A DNA stretch of 64,000 bases from Planctomycetota bacterium (GCA_016195405.1 JACPZP010000131.1:1-64000); one strand, 5' to 3'. Counted from the stretch's first letter, positions 16,137 through 25,265 are shown. Numbers and translations: made by a program. Notes: a model not told the origin generated them from the sequence alone.

Positions 16137-17576
16137 ATGACGGATCCGATTGACGCCGTAGCCGTATCGAATCTGGCCGTACGTATGGGTTTGATAACCC
16201 CGGATCAGATCCAGATGGTTTGGAACGAGCTGGGCAAGAAGGGCGGGGAAGCTCTGCCCTTTCTTCGCGCTATGGAACGGCGCGGATGGCTGACCCCGTG
16301 GCAAACGCACAAGCTCGAAAAGATGGATCGCGACGGTTACTTCCTGGGCGGCTACCGCATCCTCTATCGCATCAAAGCCGGCACCTTTGGCCGGGTCTAT
16401 CGCGCCGAAAACCCTTCCAGCGGCGAAGTCGTGGCCATCAAAGTGCTGCGCCGCAAGTGGAGCGACAACCCGCACAACATCGAACTCTTCGAGCGTGAAG
16501 GCCGGCTCGGCATGACGCTCCACCATTCCAACATTGTCGAGATCCTCGCGGTCAGCCATGACATGGCCTCGAAGCAGTTCTACATCGTCATGGAATTCGT
16601 CGAGGGCGGCGACCTGCGTGACTTGCTGGCCATTCGCAACCCAAAGAAGCTCGAACCCGATGAAGCTTTGAAGATTCTCGAAGACGTGACCGCGGGGCTG
16701 CAATTCGCCCTATCCAAGGGCATCACCCACCGCGACATGAAGCTGACCAACGTGCTTCTTTCCGCTCAGCGGACGGCCAAGCTGGTGGATTTCGGTCTTG
16801 CCGGCGCCTGGGGCAAGGCTCACGAAAACGAGGAAAGCAACGTCGATCGCACGGTCGATTACGCCGGCCTCGAAAGGGCCACCAACGTGCCGCCGGGCGA
16901 CACCCGCAGCGACATCTATTTCCTTGGATGTGTCGCTTACGAGATTCTGACAGGCCGAGCGCCTCTGAAAGCGACGCGCAATCCGCGTTCACGCATGCAA
17001 AAGGAGCGTTTCACCAACATCGCGCCCATTCTGCCGATCGAAGTGCCAAGACGCTTGGAAGTGATTCGCCTGGTCGAAACCATGATGTCGCTCAATCCGC
17101 ACGAGCGTTTTCAGACCCCGTCGCAACTCATGGAGGCGATTCGCGATGTTCGCAAGCGAGTCGACCCGGACGACAAGAAAAGAAAGGAGCTGAGTCAAAA
17201 GACGGTGTTCGTGATCGAGAGAGACGACACGCTCATGAACGTGCTGCGCGAGAAGCTCCGCGAGAAGGGACTGCGGGTGCTTATCTCGGTCGATCCGATC
17301 CGGGCACTCGAGAGATTTCGCCAGAAACCGTTTGAAATCCTGATCATCGACGCCAGCACCACCGGCGAAGAAGGCCTCTTGTTCTTCGATCGCATCATGA
17401 ATGAAGGGTTCAAGCACAGCGTGTCCGTGCACGGCATACTTATGCTTGGCGAGGATCAGACCGCCTGGAAGAGCAGAGTGACGGACCGGCCGAACCAAAC
17501 TATTTTGGTCCAGCCGGTCAAGCTCCGGCAGCTGCTTCATAAAATAAGCGACATCGCGGGCCCACAAAATGCATAA
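16137..17576 (+). CDS. Ser/Thr protein kinase with C-terminal receiver-like domain
   Basis: 479 aa. Residues 1-65 are a short helical leader. The Hanks-type kinase domain spans about 72-340: glycine loop KAGTFGRVY (80-88), Lys102 in AIKVL, HRDMKLTN (198-205) and DFG (218-220), so the catalytic residues are complete. There is no transmembrane segment, making it a soluble kinase, unlike most PknB proteins. Residues about 355-475 form a response-regulator fold (VFVIERDD, FEILIIDAST, ILMLGED, LVQPVKL). The acidic pair 363-364 and Asp405 are kept, but the conserved Lys before the last Pro is Gln459. This suggests a receiver that senses or docks rather than takes part in normal phosphotransfer. Fusion of the two signalling types in one chain is unusual. 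Confidence 0.85.
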   Translation: MTDPIDAVAVSNLAVRMGLITPDQIQMVWNELGKKGGEALPFLRAMERRGWLTPWQTHKLEKMDRDGYFLGGYRILYRIKAGTFGRVYRAENPSSGEVVAIKVLRRKWSDNPHNIELFEREGRLGMTLHHSNIVEILAVSHDMASKQFYIVMEFVEGGDLRDLLAIRNPKKLEPDEALKILEDVTAGLQFALSKGITHRDMKLTNVLLSAQRTAKLVDFGLAGAWGKAHENEESNVDRTVDYAGLERATNVPPGDTRSDIYFLGCVAYEILTGRAPLKATRNPRSRMQKERFTNIAPILPIEVPRRLEVIRLVETMMSLNPHERFQTPSQLMEAIRDVRKRVDPDDKKRKELSQKTVFVIERDDTLMNVLREKLREKGLRVLISVDPIRALERFRQKPFEILIIDASTTGEEGLLFFDRIMNEGFKHSVSVHGILMLGEDQTAWKSRVTDRPNQTILVQPVKLRQLLHKISDIAGPQNA

Positions 17577-17583
17577 CGGCTAG

Positions 17584-17636
17584 TGGCGACCGGTTTTCAA
17601 ACGGTCGGTTCGGCAAGTTGGAATCTTGCCGCCACA
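17584..17636 (+). other. tRNA-like three-way junction (D-armless) just after the kinase gene
   Basis: GTGGC (17584-17588) pairs with GCCAC (17632-17636). Inside lie a GACCG/CGGTC hairpin with a nine-base loop GTTTTCAAA (17589-17607), which contains a TCA at the anticodon position, and a second hairpin GGCAAG-TTGGAAT-CTTGCC (17613-17631) resembling a T arm. A D arm is absent. All stems are perfect. It may be a decayed tRNA, a tRNA mimic or an mRNA 3'-end structure; a working tRNA is doubtful. Confidence 0.5.
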
Positions 17637-17661
17637 TTGAGGGCAGCGCCTAATTCGTTCC

Positions 17662-18483
17662 TCACGCTTTCGCGGGCACCGGCCGGCCCATGCGCGCCAG
17701 CAGCATCTTCATGTCTTCCCACACTTCACGCTTCTTTTCCGGACTGCGATGCGGCAACAGATAGGCAGGGTGATAGGTCACCATAGCCGGAATGCCCTTG
17801 TAATCGTGGAACTTGCCGCGCAGCATGCCGAGCGACTTGGTCGTGTTGAGTAAGTTGGTGGCCGCGCATGTTCCAAGAGCGCAAATGAACTTGGGCTGTA
17901 TCAGCTCCAGCTGGCGTTCGAGGAAGCCGCGGCAATTCGAAGCCTCGTCGGGAAGGGGCGTCCGGTTTCCCGGCGGCCGGCACTTAATGATGTTGCAGAT
18001 GTAGATTTCTTCGCGTTTCATTCCGCAGGCCGCGATGATCTTGTTGAGGAGCTGCCCGGCGGCGCCGACAAACGGCAAGCCCTGGGCGTCTTCATCAGCC
18101 CCCGGCGCCTCGCCCACAAAGCACAATTCCACGCCCACTTGCCCTTGGCCAAATACCGTTTGCGTTCGCGTCGATGCCAGGCCGGCGCATTTCATGCACT
18201 TCTTGACTTCATCGGTGAGCACGGCCAATGCTTGACGACGGCTCTCCAAGGACAGTTCCGACGCCGACGAAGTCGGCGCGATCTCGAAAAGCGACGACTC
18301 GGCCGCCGGCGTTTCGGCTGCCAGCGATTCGGCGGCAGGGGCGATGGATGTTCCGAGTGACAAACCTAGGGGCAAAGGCTCGCCGCGCGGCAGCCACTCC
18401 ACGCCGGCGGCGCGCAGGCTCTCGACGTGTCGACGTAGCTGTCGCTGAACATCGTTCAAATTAAAAGGCTCGCCCTGCGACAT
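17662..18483 (-). CDS. Type 4 uracil-DNA glycosylase
   Basis: 273 aa from ATG 18483, which has AAGGA upstream; an earlier in-frame ATG (18528) lies inside the preceding gene. The first 80 residues are a low-complexity Ala/Glu/Ser-rich leader. The catalytic part is an iron-sulphur family 4 UDG: CMKCAGLASTR supplies two cluster Cys, motif A is GEAPGADEDAQGLPFVG, ICNIIKCRPPGNRTP holds another Cys, and the second motif is TYHPAYLL. It removes uracil from DNA to start base-excision repair. Four bases separate its start from the upstream ferredoxin stop, so the two are coexpressed, possibly reflecting shared Fe-S need. The leader is longer than in most homologues. Confidence 0.9.
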   Translation of the reverse strand: MSQGEPFNLNDVQRQLRRHVESLRAAGVEWLPRGEPLPLGLSLGTSIAPAAESLAAETPAAESSLFEIAPTSSASELSLESRRQALAVLTDEVKKCMKCAGLASTRTQTVFGQGQVGVELCFVGEAPGADEDAQGLPFVGAAGQLLNKIIAACGMKREEIYICNIIKCRPPGNRTPLPDEASNCRGFLERQLELIQPKFICALGTCAATNLLNTTKSLGMLRGKFHDYKGIPAMVTYHPAYLLPHRSPEKKREVWEDMKMLLARMGRPVPAKA

Positions 18484-18487
18484 GCTT

Positions 18488-18853
18488 TCATCCTTCCAAA
18501 CGGTGTTCTGCGAATATCCATTCCTCAATTGTCTTGCCTGCGACGACGTGCTGCTGCACGAAGCGCGGAATTCGCTCGGGCGTCATGCCGTGATACCAGG
18601 TTCCCTCTGGATACACGAGCATCGTCGGTCCTCCGGTGCAGATCCGCAGGCAGCCGACCTTCGTGCGCTGGCAGGTGTTCGGGCCCGCGGAAAGACCGGC
18701 GTCTCTGATAATCTCTTTAAGCGCTTCCCACGCCGCTTGCCCTACTTCCGGAGTGCAGCAGTTGGGGCCGGTGCAGAGGAAAACATGCCGCGTCGCCAGG
18801 TGCAGCGCGATCTTGGTCACGGCGGCGCCGATCTTTTCATCATCGTCGGACAT
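18488..18853 (-). CDS. Thioredoxin-like 2Fe-2S ferredoxin
   Basis: 121 aa from ATG 18853, preceded by GGGAGG eight bases away; a longer reading to 18907 lacks such a site. The fold is the thioredoxin-like 2Fe-2S ferredoxin type, with four spaced Cys ligands visible: RHVFLCTGPNC near residues 21-31, NTCQRTKVGC near 58-67, and CLRICTGGPTMLVYPEGTWY. The VYPEGTWYHGMTPERIPRFV run is typical of the small ferredoxin family of NuoE-like proteins. It probably carries electrons or helps cluster handling in the cytoplasm. It is first in a two-gene unit with the Fe-S uracil-DNA glycosylase. Confidence 0.85.
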   Translation of the reverse strand: MSDDDEKIGAAVTKIALHLATRHVFLCTGPNCCTPEVGQAAWEALKEIIRDAGLSAGPNTCQRTKVGCLRICTGGPTMLVYPEGTWYHGMTPERIPRFVQQHVVAGKTIEEWIFAEHRLEG

Positions 18854-18916
18854 CGCCCATTCCTCCCGCTTGCGGGTTAGCGCGAAGTGCGAAGCAGTAA
18901 GCGGCACCCTTTCATC

Positions 18917-21900
18917 CTATCCTCTGTTCATGCGGAGTCGAACGCGCCGGGCGATCTCCGCGAACACGAGCACCGACGCGGTGAAGGCTATTGTGCCAAG
19001 CCACGCTACGACACTCAGCGGGGCCACTTCGAATATTTCGCCGCCAAAACTGACGATCAACACTTGACCAATAACAATCAACCCGACAATTCCCAGAAAA
19101 ACGGGATTGCGCAGCATGCCGACCAGTCCGCTTCTTTTCGGCGTCAACGAACGGCAGTTGACCTCGTTCCACACCTGGAACAAAACGTAGATGGAGAAAA
19201 ACACCGCCACTTGCCAGTAGCTCAATTCGGGGAACGACTTCGACCGCGTTCCACTTGGATCGCGCAGGCACCACCCGTTTTCCAGTCCCAGAAGCAACGC
19301 CATCATCACTACGATGAAGAAAATCGCGGTTGTCAGAATCGTTTGCATCATGTCGCGCGTCAGGATGTTCTCGTCCTTTCGCTTCGGCTTCATGTCCATG
19401 AGCCCGGGGCGCGGCGGCTCGGAGCAGAGAGCGATCGACGCCAAGGTGTCCATGATCACGTTGATCCACAAGAGCTGCAGGATCGTGAACGGCGGCTTCA
19501 CGCCGAAAAAAGGTCCGAGAAAAGCGATCGCCAAGGCGCTGACGTTGATCGTGAGCTGAAACTGGATGAAGCGCTGAATGTTCTCGTAGAGCGACCGGCC
19601 CCAATGCACGGCCTTGACGATCGTCGAGAAGGCGTCATCCAGCAGGACGATTTTGCTCGCCTCTTTGGCGACCTCGGTGCCGGTTCGGCCCATCGCCAGG
19701 CCGACGTCCGCTTTCTTGAGCGCCGGCGCGTCGTTGGTGCCGTCGCCGGTGACGGCCACGACTTCTCCCAGTTCTTGAAGATGCTTCACCATGCGCAATT
19801 TGTCGAGCGGCCGAGCGCGGGCCAGAATGCGCAGGCGCGGCAAGCATTCCTTCAACTGCTCGTCGGAAAGGTTGTTGAATTCGGCGCTCGTCAGCACCAG
19901 CGCGTCGGGGCGATCTAAGAGGCCAATTTCGCCGCCGATAGCGAGGGCCGTTTCGAGATTGTCGCCGGTGATCATCTTGACCTCGATGCCGGCTCGACGA
20001 CATTCGGAAACCGCATCCTTCACGTCGTCGCGCAGGGGATCCCGAATGGCCACGAATCCGATGAACACGAGGCCGTTTTCCAGTTGATCCCGGCGTGCGT
20101 GTAAACTCTCCTCGTCGGCGGGTTGGTCTTTTGCAAGCCAGGCGAAACCGAAGGCCAACGTGCGCATTGCTTGGCCGGCGGCTCGGGCGAGCTGCTCCAG
20201 CGAAGCAGTGCGGGCCGTCTCCGTCCATGGCACTGGTTGGCCATTGTCGTCGAGGTAATGCGTGCTTTCTCCAAGGAGCCATTCCGGCGCACCCTTAACG
20301 AGAGCCGCAAGACGGTCGCCGATTCGGATCACCGTCGTCATCCGCTTGCGCTCGGACGAGAAATGCATTTGATAGAGCGGCTCGAAATCCAGTCGCAGGC
20401 GAGCGTACTCCAGGCCGCCCTCGTGCAGCCATTGCAAAAGCGCTCCCTCGGTCGAGTTGCCGACGGTGCAGGGCTCTCCGTCCTTGAATTCAAGATGAGC
20501 CGTGGAGTTGACCGCCGCGTTGAGCGCGATCCAATCCATGGGCTTGCCCTCACTCGGCTTGCCGTTTCGCGCTCGTGCCACGTCTTGTAGGGGAAAAACC
20601 CAATTTGGCGCTCCCCGTTCCATCATCATTCCATCCCAGCCCACGCGCACCACGCGCATCTTGTTCTGCGTCAAGGTACCAGTCTTGTCCGAGCAGATGA
20701 CCGTTGCCGAGCCGATGGTCTCGCAGGCCACCAGCTGCCGGACCAGTGAGTTGGCCCGCGTCATCTTGCGCATGGCGAGGGCAAGTGAGACCGTCACGCT
20801 CATCGGCAACCCTTCCGGCACAGCGACCACGATGATGATGACCATGTACATGAAGTAGCCGAGCAGATTCGCGGCGGAGTCCAAGAGAACCGCGGCGAAA
20901 TCATCATGCGGTCCCGGCCAGCGCACCTCGCCGACGATGATCCCGCGAATCAGAAGCGCCAGAAAGATCGCAATGGCCGCTGCGTAGCCAACTTTGCTGA
21001 TGAGTTGCGCCAGGTTTTGCAGCTTCAATTGCAACGGCGTCAATTCCTTCGACACCGTCAACTTGTGCTTGATTCGATTGCGCTCGTTGTCAGGTCCCGC
21101 CTTCTCCTCTTCACGTTCGTCGTGTGCAGATAGACGCCGGGCAATCTCGCCGAGATAGGTTTCATCGCCGACTTCGGTGACGATCATCTGGCCGACGCCG
21201 TCGACAACTTGCGTTCCGCGATAAAGACAGCCGGCCTGTTCCGGACCGTCGGCGTCGTCATTGAGTCGAGCGTGCTTCCGGACCGGCTCCGATTCGCCCG
21301 TCATCAGCGATTGATCGACGTACATTTCGGTCGCCTTCACGACCCGGCCATCAGCGGGAATCTCATCGCCCATTTCCAAAAGCACCAGGTCGCCGACTAC
21401 GACTTCTTCGAGCGGCAAGGCATGGACATCGCCGCCGCGCAGCAGCTTGACTTCCAGCGATTCCTTCTGAGCGTTCAGAATCTCGAATTCGCGGTCGCTC
21501 TTGTACTCGCTGGCAAATGCGACGCCGGTCGCCAGAATGACCGCCAACATCACGGCGAGGCCGTCGAAGGATGCATGGCCCGTAGCCAATCCGATCGGAA
21601 AAAGAAGCAGCGCGCCGAGAAAAAGCAAACTGGGGATCAGATGCGAACGGCGCAGAAGGTAGGCGCCGGTAATCGCCAACACGACTAGACCCACCGCTAT
21701 GCCGCCGGCGGTGAAACGCAGCGACTCAAATGGCGGCCGGAACAAATCGACGATCATCGACAGAAGCGCCGCCGCCAGCAGAATCTTGATGATCGGCTCG
21801 TCGAACTTTTCGAGAAACTTCTTCCAAAGCGACTCGCGCGGCAGGGGAGTGAGGTGGTTGGCGCCGAAAAGTTGGCGGCTTTGGAAGACCTGTTGGGCGG

Positions 21901-21958
21901 AGAGCCCCGTGTCAACGGAAACGGGGAAATCGCTTAAGAGTCTATTGAGAGGTCGCAT
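18917..21958 (-). CDS. P-type ATPase, calcium-transporting (type II) family
   Basis: 1013 aa. It has a cation-ATPase N-domain (1-50), the actuator motif MTGESEPV (TGES 220-223), membrane motif VAVPEGLPMSVTVSLALAMR (PEGL 381-384), the phosphorylation site CSDKTGTLTQNKM (Asp424), the hinge TGDGTNDAPALKKADVGLAM and a C-terminal cation-ATPase membrane domain. The PEGL rather than CPC motif points to calcium or related hard cations, as in PMCA/SERCA pumps. Two extra hydrophobic segments (about 83-102 and 107-125) lie between the usual TM1 and TM2. A Uma2 gene follows 30 bp upstream on the same strand. Its role is ATP-driven cation export; the exact ion is not proven. Confidence 0.9.
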   Translation of the reverse strand: MRPLNRLLSDFPVSVDTGLSAQQVFQSRQLFGANHLTPLPRESLWKKFLEKFDEPIIKILLAAALLSMIVDLFRPPFESLRFTAGGIAVGLVVLAITGAYLLRRSHLIPSLLFLGALLLFPIGLATGHASFDGLAVMLAVILATGVAFASEYKSDREFEILNAQKESLEVKLLRGGDVHALPLEEVVVGDLVLLEMGDEIPADGRVVKATEMYVDQSLMTGESEPVRKHARLNDDADGPEQAGCLYRGTQVVDGVGQMIVTEVGDETYLGEIARRLSAHDEREEEKAGPDNERNRIKHKLTVSKELTPLQLKLQNLAQLISKVGYAAAIAIFLALLIRGIIVGEVRWPGPHDDFAAVLLDSAANLLGYFMYMVIIIVVAVPEGLPMSVTVSLALAMRKMTRANSLVRQLVACETIGSATVICSDKTGTLTQNKMRVVRVGWDGMMMERGAPNWVFPLQDVARARNGKPSEGKPMDWIALNAAVNSTAHLEFKDGEPCTVGNSTEGALLQWLHEGGLEYARLRLDFEPLYQMHFSSERKRMTTVIRIGDRLAALVKGAPEWLLGESTHYLDDNGQPVPWTETARTASLEQLARAAGQAMRTLAFGFAWLAKDQPADEESLHARRDQLENGLVFIGFVAIRDPLRDDVKDAVSECRRAGIEVKMITGDNLETALAIGGEIGLLDRPDALVLTSAEFNNLSDEQLKECLPRLRILARARPLDKLRMVKHLQELGEVVAVTGDGTNDAPALKKADVGLAMGRTGTEVAKEASKIVLLDDAFSTIVKAVHWGRSLYENIQRFIQFQLTINVSALAIAFLGPFFGVKPPFTILQLLWINVIMDTLASIALCSEPPRPGLMDMKPKRKDENILTRDMMQTILTTAIFFIVVMMALLLGLENGWCLRDPSGTRSKSFPELSYWQVAVFFSIYVLFQVWNEVNCRSLTPKRSGLVGMLRNPVFLGIVGLIVIGQVLIVSFGGEIFEVAPLSVVAWLGTIAFTASVLVFAEIARRVRLRMNRG

Positions 21959-21988
21959 GCAGCATTGTTGATTCGGCTACGGAATATT

Positions 21989-22543
21989 TCACGGCAACAA
22001 GTCGGCAACCTTACAGGAAAAACCGGGTAGGATTTCTTCGCCGCTCAGATCGGCGTTTTCATGAAGAAGCCGGCCTTCGTCCGAGGAGCGGTAAACCGTA
22101 ACCGTCCGATCCTCCGGAGCGACGATCCAGACCATGCTCACCCCTTTTTCAAAGTACTCCTTGAGCTTGGTGCGGATTTTCTTGGATGGATTGCTTGGGG
22201 AAAGCACTTCTACTGCCAGATCGGGAGCGACTTCAATATAGCCCAGCGGAATCTCGGATAAGCGTTTCCTCGACCAGAAAGCAACATCGGGGCCGCGGAC
22301 GCTGTCGGGATTGCGCTCCGTAACGAATCCCGTGTCGTTTGCGGTAACTGTCCCCAAGTTTTTTTCCTCCACGAAGTTCCCAATTCTCCTATTAACTTTT
22401 GAACAGGAAACGCCGTGCATTCCACCAGGAGGGAGCATGGTGATGATTACTCCTCGGACAAGTTCCTGTTGGGATCCATCGGGCGGGTCGGGTATCCTGG
22501 CGAATTCTTCCGCAGTGATGAGTTTCTCGGCGATCTTTGGCAT
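21989..22543 (-). CDS. Uma2 family (DUF820) putative restriction-like endonuclease
   Basis: 184 aa from ATG 22543 with GGAGGAG upstream; the longer open frame to 22786 runs into the neighbouring gene region and lacks protein character. Uma2 signatures are present: LITAEEFARIPDPPDGSQQE at the N-terminus, LVRGVIITM, the PD-(D/E)XK-like core VRGPDVAFWSRKR and PDLAVEVLSPSNPSKKIRTK, then YFEKGVSMVWIVAPEDRTVT. Asp in GPDV, Glu in AVEV and Lys in SKKI form the usual nuclease triad. Uma2 genes are very numerous in planctomycetes and cyanobacteria, with unknown biological role. A second Uma2 gene is at 37223-37879. Confidence 0.85.
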   Translation of the reverse strand: MPKIAEKLITAEEFARIPDPPDGSQQELVRGVIITMLPPGGMHGVSCSKVNRRIGNFVEEKNLGTVTANDTGFVTERNPDSVRGPDVAFWSRKRLSEIPLGYIEVAPDLAVEVLSPSNPSKKIRTKLKEYFEKGVSMVWIVAPEDRTVTVYRSSDEGRLLHENADLSGEEILPGFSCKVADLLP

Positions 22544-22593
22544 GTGCTCCTCCTTCCGTTTCCAGTTTATCATGCGCGGCTTGTCGATCCAAG

Positions 22594-23736
22594 TTAGCCC
22601 CGTGCCACCTCCGTCCACTTTCGGTTCTTCGCCGAATCCAAAATCGCGTCTAGCACCAACTGCGTCTGATAGGCGTTGCGAAAGTCGGGCTGCACGGCCT
22701 GTCCCTTGCCGAGCCCTTCCAGAAAGTCCGCGACCTGGTGGACGAAGCTGTGTTCGTAGCCGATCTGCAGGCCCGGGACCCACCATTTGCCCATGTAGGG
22801 ATGGTCGCCGTCGGTGACGTGTATCGAGCGCCAGCCGCGGAGGATGCCCTGGTCGCGGTGGTCGAAATATTCCAATCGGTGTAGGTCATGCAGGTCCCAC
22901 TTGATCGAGGCGTGTTCGCCATTGATCTCGAAAGTGTAGAGCGCCTTGTGGCCACGGGCGTAGCGGGTCGATTCGAAGAGGCCCAAGGAGCCGTTCTGAA
23001 AGCGGCAAAAGAATGAGCAGGCATCGTCGATGCCGACTTTCTCTACCTTTCCTGTGAGGGTGTGCTTGCGCTCCTTGATGAAGGTTTCGGTCATGGCGCT
23101 CAAGGTCGCGATGCCGCCGTTGAGCCATATCGCCGTGTCGATGCAGTGGGCCAAGAGATCGCCGGTGACGCCGCTGCCCGCCGCCGCTACGTCGAGCCGC
23201 CATAGCCCGGCGCCCCCCTGCGGCAAATCGGCGGAGATCGTCCAGTCTTGCAGGAAGTTGGCGCGGTAGTGGAAGATCTTGCCGAGCTTGCCTTCGTCGA
23301 CGAGTTGCTTCGCCAAGGTGACCGCCGGCACGCGGCGATAGTTGTACCAAACGATATTCGGCACTTTCGCCTTTTCGACCGCTTGCACCATCTTGAGCCC
23401 TTCCGGCCCGTTCATCGCCAAGGGCTTCTCGCAGAGGATCATCTTGCCGGCTTGTGCCGCGGCGATGGCGATCTCGGCATGCGTGTTGTTGGGCGTGCAG
23501 ATGTCGATGGCGTCGATGTCCTTGCGCTCGAGCAGCTTTCGCCAGTCGGTCTCGACCGACTCGTAACCCCACTTATCCGCGAACGCCTTTACCTTGTCTT
23601 TGTCGCGGGCACAAGCCGCCTTCAGCACAGGATGAGACGGCAGATCGAAGAAATTGTTGACCTTGCGATAGGCATTGGAATGCGCCCGGCCCATGAAGCC
23701 GTAGCCGATAATGCCGAAATTGAGCGGTTTGGACAT
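22594..23736 (-). CDS. Gfo/Idh/MocA family oxidoreductase
   Basis: 380 aa, with GGGAGAT six bases before the ATG. The N-terminal Rossmann fold has [18 protein letters not shown] (GxGxxG, residues 7-15) and the family motif ILCEKPLAM (about residue 98). The C-terminal alpha/beta domain includes [19 protein letters not shown], with the catalytic-region His/Asp, and [20 protein letters not shown]. These enzymes oxidise or reduce sugars and inositols with NAD(P). No signal or Tat motif is seen, so it is cytoplasmic. It heads a minus-strand run with a Uma2 gene and a cation ATPase. The exact sugar substrate cannot be stated. Confidence 0.9.
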   Translation of the reverse strand: MSKPLNFGIIGYGFMGRAHSNAYRKVNNFFDLPSHPVLKAACARDKDKVKAFADKWGYESVETDWRKLLERKDIDAIDICTPNNTHAEIAIAAAQAGKMILCEKPLAMNGPEGLKMVQAVEKAKVPNIVWYNYRRVPAVTLAKQLVDEGKLGKIFHYRANFLQDWTISADLPQGGAGLWRLDVAAAGSGVTGDLLAHCIDTAIWLNGGIATLSAMTETFIKERKHTLTGKVEKVGIDDACSFFCRFQNGSLGLFESTRYARGHKALYTFEINGEHASIKWDLHDLHRLEYFDHRDQGILRGWRSIHVTDGDHPYMGKWWVPGLQIGYEHSFVHQVADFLEGLGKGQAVQPDFRNAYQTQLVLDAILDSAKNRKWTEVARG

Positions 23737-23941
23737 GGCGAATCTCCCGTGAAGTTGTGCGAAGTAGGCATTGAAGGAATTGAACGAGATGGAAATGCAT
23801 AAGCAAGAGGAATATGACGCGAATCGCGCCTACGAGATGAGCGCTACTACTTCTTCCGGTGTTTGCTTCGGCGTCTTCGTTTTTCCGCGAGTTTGCGCAA
23901 GTCGGCGAGCGACGTGCGGTCAACCCAGGCTTTTGACCAGC

Positions 23942-24274
23942 CTCGGCGGAAGCCACATGAAGTGAATCCGCCGCTTTGAATCCAAGTGCTTCCAAATCTG
24001 CAGCGCGTCTGAAAATCCCATCCGTTAGACTAACAGACTCCTCAGAAACTTGCAAAAGTGCCCTCACCCGCGTTCGTCGCTCTCGGTCGCCAATCGCATC
24101 GACCTCAATTTCCGCTATTTCTGACGTAACTGAACTCCAGAGTCCGCGTTCCATCCGCTCGAAAATCAATGTCACGGCTTCCGCTTCGAGACGGATTCTG
24201 AGTTGGGTCTGATCGTCGAACGGTCGATTGAGACACGACACATCCAGGTAGACTCTCACTACTATCTCCGACAT
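23942..24274 (-). pseudogene. PIN-domain toxin, C-terminal part lost
   Basis: The first 111 residues match a PIN-domain (VapC-like) protein: RVYLDVSCLNRPFDDQTQLR with the first acidic residue, a helical middle with TSEIAEIEVDAI, and KAADSLHVASAEAG with the conserved Asp. After AEAG the normal DxxLTxD segment is absent and the open frame becomes non-protein-like as it runs on to 23573 into the oxidoreductase gene. A different frame just downstream ends in a basic tail (about 23844-23930; ending RRRRSKHRKK), so a deletion-fusion is likely. Its ATG follows the stop of the serine hydrolase gene directly. It is probably inactive. Confidence 0.6.
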
Positions 24275-25165
24275 TTAACGGCTGTAGTGATCGTAGATCT
24301 CCTTTGCCACCTTGCCAATCAGAATCTCGGCGTCGTTGTCGCGGGTGCGGCGCTCGTCTTTGTTTTCGTTCGTCATCACACACACGGCCACCGGGCCACT
24401 CTTGAGGTAGAGAATGCCGGCGTCAGTGCGGACCTTGGCGACGGCGCCGGTCTTGTGGGCGACGGGCAGGTCTTCGGGCAGGAAACGGCGGAGCTTTTGC
24501 CAATCGTCGCATTTCTTCATAGTGGCGATCATTTCCTTGCACGCCTCGGCGCTGGCCAGCTTGCCCTGATGCAGCTTTTCGAGCAGAGTGACCATCTCGC
24601 GGGCGGTGGTCGAGCCGAGGCCAAATTTCTTGGTTCGCTCCGGGTCGATGGAGGTGGTGCTGCCGAGAAACACCTTGGCATTGACGCGGGTGTTGGGGCA
24701 GTCGAGGGCGGCCATGCGCTCGTTGACCGAACGCAAGCCGATCTTGTCGAGCACCATGTTGGTGGCCGTGTTGTCGGAGAAGACCATCATGAGGCGAACG
24801 ACGTCTTTGAGTGGGAACGTCGCCCCGGTGCTGAAGTGCGGCGTGAGCACGCCGGCGCCCGGCGCCTTGTCCTTGCCGGAAAGCGTCAACGTTTCGTTGA
24901 AGTCGATCTTGCCAGCCTGCAACTGATAGTATGCCTCGATCAAGATCGGAAACTTGATGAGGCTCGCCGTCGGCATGGCTTCGTCGGCATCGAGATAGAA
25001 ACACTCGTCGCCCGTTAGGGTTTTGAACGCGATCGCCACCTTGCCCTTGTGCGCTGCGGCGAGAGCCTTCAGCTTCGCGGGAAGGGACTGCTCGCCGTCC
25101 TGAGCATTGCAGGGAGAATGGAAGCAGGCCAGGATTGCCGTCACAAGAAACAGTCTGCGTGCCAT
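24275..25165 (-). CDS. Class A beta-lactamase-like serine hydrolase
   Basis: 296 aa from ATG 25165; upstream in-frame ATG (25240) would put 25 polar residues before the signal peptide RLFLVTAILACFHSPCNAQD. The class A fold motifs are intact: TASLIKFP (catalytic Ser-x-x-Lys near residue 66), SDNTATN (SDN, about 127) and AHKTGAVAKV (KTG, about 236). The omega-loop Glu is not obvious in the stretch around DPERTKKFGLG, so true beta-lactam hydrolysis is uncertain. It is periplasmic. It could be a lactamase, a D,D-peptidase relative or another amidase. The stop is followed directly by the PIN fragment. Confidence 0.8.
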   Translation of the reverse strand: MARRLFLVTAILACFHSPCNAQDGEQSLPAKLKALAAAHKGKVAIAFKTLTGDECFYLDADEAMPTASLIKFPILIEAYYQLQAGKIDFNETLTLSGKDKAPGAGVLTPHFSTGATFPLKDVVRLMMVFSDNTATNMVLDKIGLRSVNERMAALDCPNTRVNAKVFLGSTTSIDPERTKKFGLGSTTAREMVTLLEKLHQGKLASAEACKEMIATMKKCDDWQKLRRFLPEDLPVAHKTGAVAKVRTDAGILYLKSGPVAVCVMTNENKDERRTRDNDAEILIGKVAKEIYDHYSR

Positions 25166-25265
25166 GGTAGCCTCCAAAGCGAATCTCGGAGTGATTCTAT
25201 CGACGCCATGAATGTCAGGGTGGTGCCAAGATTGCTTCAATGGTCGCTGAAGCCAAATCTCGTAA

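Noticed and set aside
16720-17570. Antisense ORFs in the kinase gene
   Set aside because: They show no motifs and the kinase frame carries all catalytic residues.
17584-17636. Possible working selenocysteine tRNA (anticodon TCA)
   Set aside because: It is too short, has no D arm, a nine-base anticodon loop and a 5-bp closing stem. Kept as a tRNA-like fold, not as a tRNA gene.
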